64,000 bases of DNA from Xanthomonas hortorum (lineage in GTDB: Bacteria; Pseudomonadota; Gammaproteobacteria; Xanthomonadales; Xanthomonadaceae), in assembly GCF_002940005.1 (NCBI RefSeq), contig NZ_MDEF01000006.1. One strand, written 5' to 3'. The notes beneath the pieces were generated by a model that was given only the letters and a program-made list of their open reading frames with translations, made no database searches and had not been told where the DNA came from. Made by a program: the position numbers and the translations under genes. Positions 63,581-64,000 of the stretch are shown here, in pieces; the first letter of the stretch is position 1, and every line of letters starts with the position of its first letter.

Positions 63581-63779
63581 ACCAGTGGGAGATGGTCGGT
63601 GTGCATGATGTAAGCAATGCCTGACGTGGGTTGCTTAGATAACGGCGCGCTCAATCAGCTTCCCAAGACAAGCCGAGAAACAAGCGGGCTTTCAACAAGT
63701 GACCTACAACCTTCTCAGCGTCCCATGGCAGACGTAGCGATAGGCAGGTTTTGACCCGACCACCGGCCAACTTCCTGGT

Positions 63780-63882
63780 GCGGTGTCCTCGCCGATTGCG
63801 GGACCGTGTGGCGGCATGGATGCCGCCACCGAGCCTACATGGACGTACTTGCGGCGTGTCCCGCGAGCGGCGAGGGCACCGC
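63780..63882. repeat. Related palindromic element E with different arms, opposite orientation
   Basis: Arms 63780-63804 and 63858-63882 pair with three mismatches but are unlike the arms of copies A-D (GCGGTGTCCTCGCC rather than CCTTGCCCGCCCACC) except at the inner GCGGGAC end. The inner palindrome GTGGCGGCAT-GG-ATGCCGCCAC (63808-63829) and the spacer, which contains GGACGTACTTGC, are the reverse complement of the A-D layout. This is a second subfamily of the same architecture. Confidence 0.8.
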
Positions 63883-63950
63883 GCGCTCGACCGACTCAGC
63901 TTTTGACTGCACCTAACCTATGCAACGACCCTCGGTTGCCTTGAAGCGTT
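63883..63950. repeat. Conserved flank of element E, shared with 26243-26312
   Basis: GCTCGAC-GACTCA-GCTTTTGA, then CTAA, ACGAC and CTCGGTTGCCTTGAA occur in the same order after the type-E remnant near 26228. The flank therefore moved or was copied with the element. Confidence 0.65.
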
Positions 63951-63951
63951 A

Positions 63952-64000
63952 GGGAACCTCTGAACAACGCACCATAGATACGCGACACTACCCGCCTCAT
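63952..64000. other. Possible insertion sequence end at the window edge
   Basis: The repeat flank is followed by GGGAACCTCTGAACAACGCA, a form seen at termini of some insertion sequences. The window ends before a transposase could be seen. Confidence 0.25.

Noticed and set aside
7241..63882. CRISPR array interpretation of the repeats
   Set aside because: Copies are 102 bp, dispersed or 297 bases apart, internally palindromic, and without short regular spacers or cas genes.

Overview
The window looks like a Xanthomonas chromosome segment. It is GC-rich, carries the dacC-ybeD-lipB-lipA neighbourhood, encodes a twelve-gene type II secretion operon in C-to-N order (the Xcs arrangement rather than Xps), has three TonB-dependent receptors, and holds a nagR-nagP-nagQ-nagB-nagA block like the N-acetylglucosamine locus described for X. 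campestris. The genus call is inference from gene order and protein sequence; no species is claimed.

Layout. 1-7.2 kb: end of a D-Ala-D-Ala carboxypeptidase, an LpxR-like lipid A deacylase (minus), a CsgG-like secreted protein, ybeD-lipB-lipA (lipoate synthesis) and the periplasmic protease prc. 7.2-7.35 kb: first copy of a 102-bp nested palindromic repeat. 7.6-13.4 kb: a secreted phosphatase-family protein (minus), then a nicotinamide salvage pair (nadM/Nudix and nadV) whose two start regions share the same hairpin-like leader at identical spacing, followed directly by a radical SAM protein and a methyltransferase-nucleotidyltransferase fusion. 13.4-19 kb: envelope lipoproteins, a secreted protein of unknown function, a 6-phosphogluconate dehydrogenase, a Gfo/Idh oxidoreductase (minus) and a BON-domain protein. 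19-22.8 kb: a three-gene two-component module. 22.9-26 kb: folK, a pteridine-reductase-like SDR (minus), a MidA-type methyltransferase and a VanZ-like protein. 26.0-26.6 kb: two tandem repeat copies and one ambiguous base.

26.6-42.8 kb: a 2-oxoglutarate oxygenase (minus), a lipoprotein plus TonB-dependent receptor pair, and the complete xcsCDEFGHIJKLMN operon, mostly with 4-bp start/stop overlaps. 43.5-61.8 kb: a glycan/GlcNAc utilisation locus. It comprises a TonB receptor gene broken by an 8-bp tandem duplication in its signal-peptide region, a GH2 and a GH89 glycosidase, a NagX/HGSNAT-like membrane protein, the GntR regulator NagR, the permease NagP, the LacI regulator NagQ, the SIS-type deaminase NagB-II, the deacetylase NagA, and a second intact TonB receptor. 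Both receptor upstream regions contain an AACGTT-centred palindrome that fits a LacI-type (NagQ) operator; a separate imperfect palindrome precedes nagR. Functionally: receptors import oligosaccharides, periplasmic glycosidases release GlcNAc, NagP imports it, and NagA/NagB-II convert GlcNAc-6-P to fructose-6-P; the kinase that makes GlcNAc-6-P is not in the window.

62-64 kb: cca (minus), a fourth 102-bp repeat, and a related element with different arms in the opposite orientation.

Most notable: the NAD-salvage/radical SAM/methyltransferase cluster with its duplicated leader, the repeat family with a compensatory base-pair change, the 8-bp duplication that switches a receptor out of frame, and the lipoprotein-receptor pair next to the Xcs operon.
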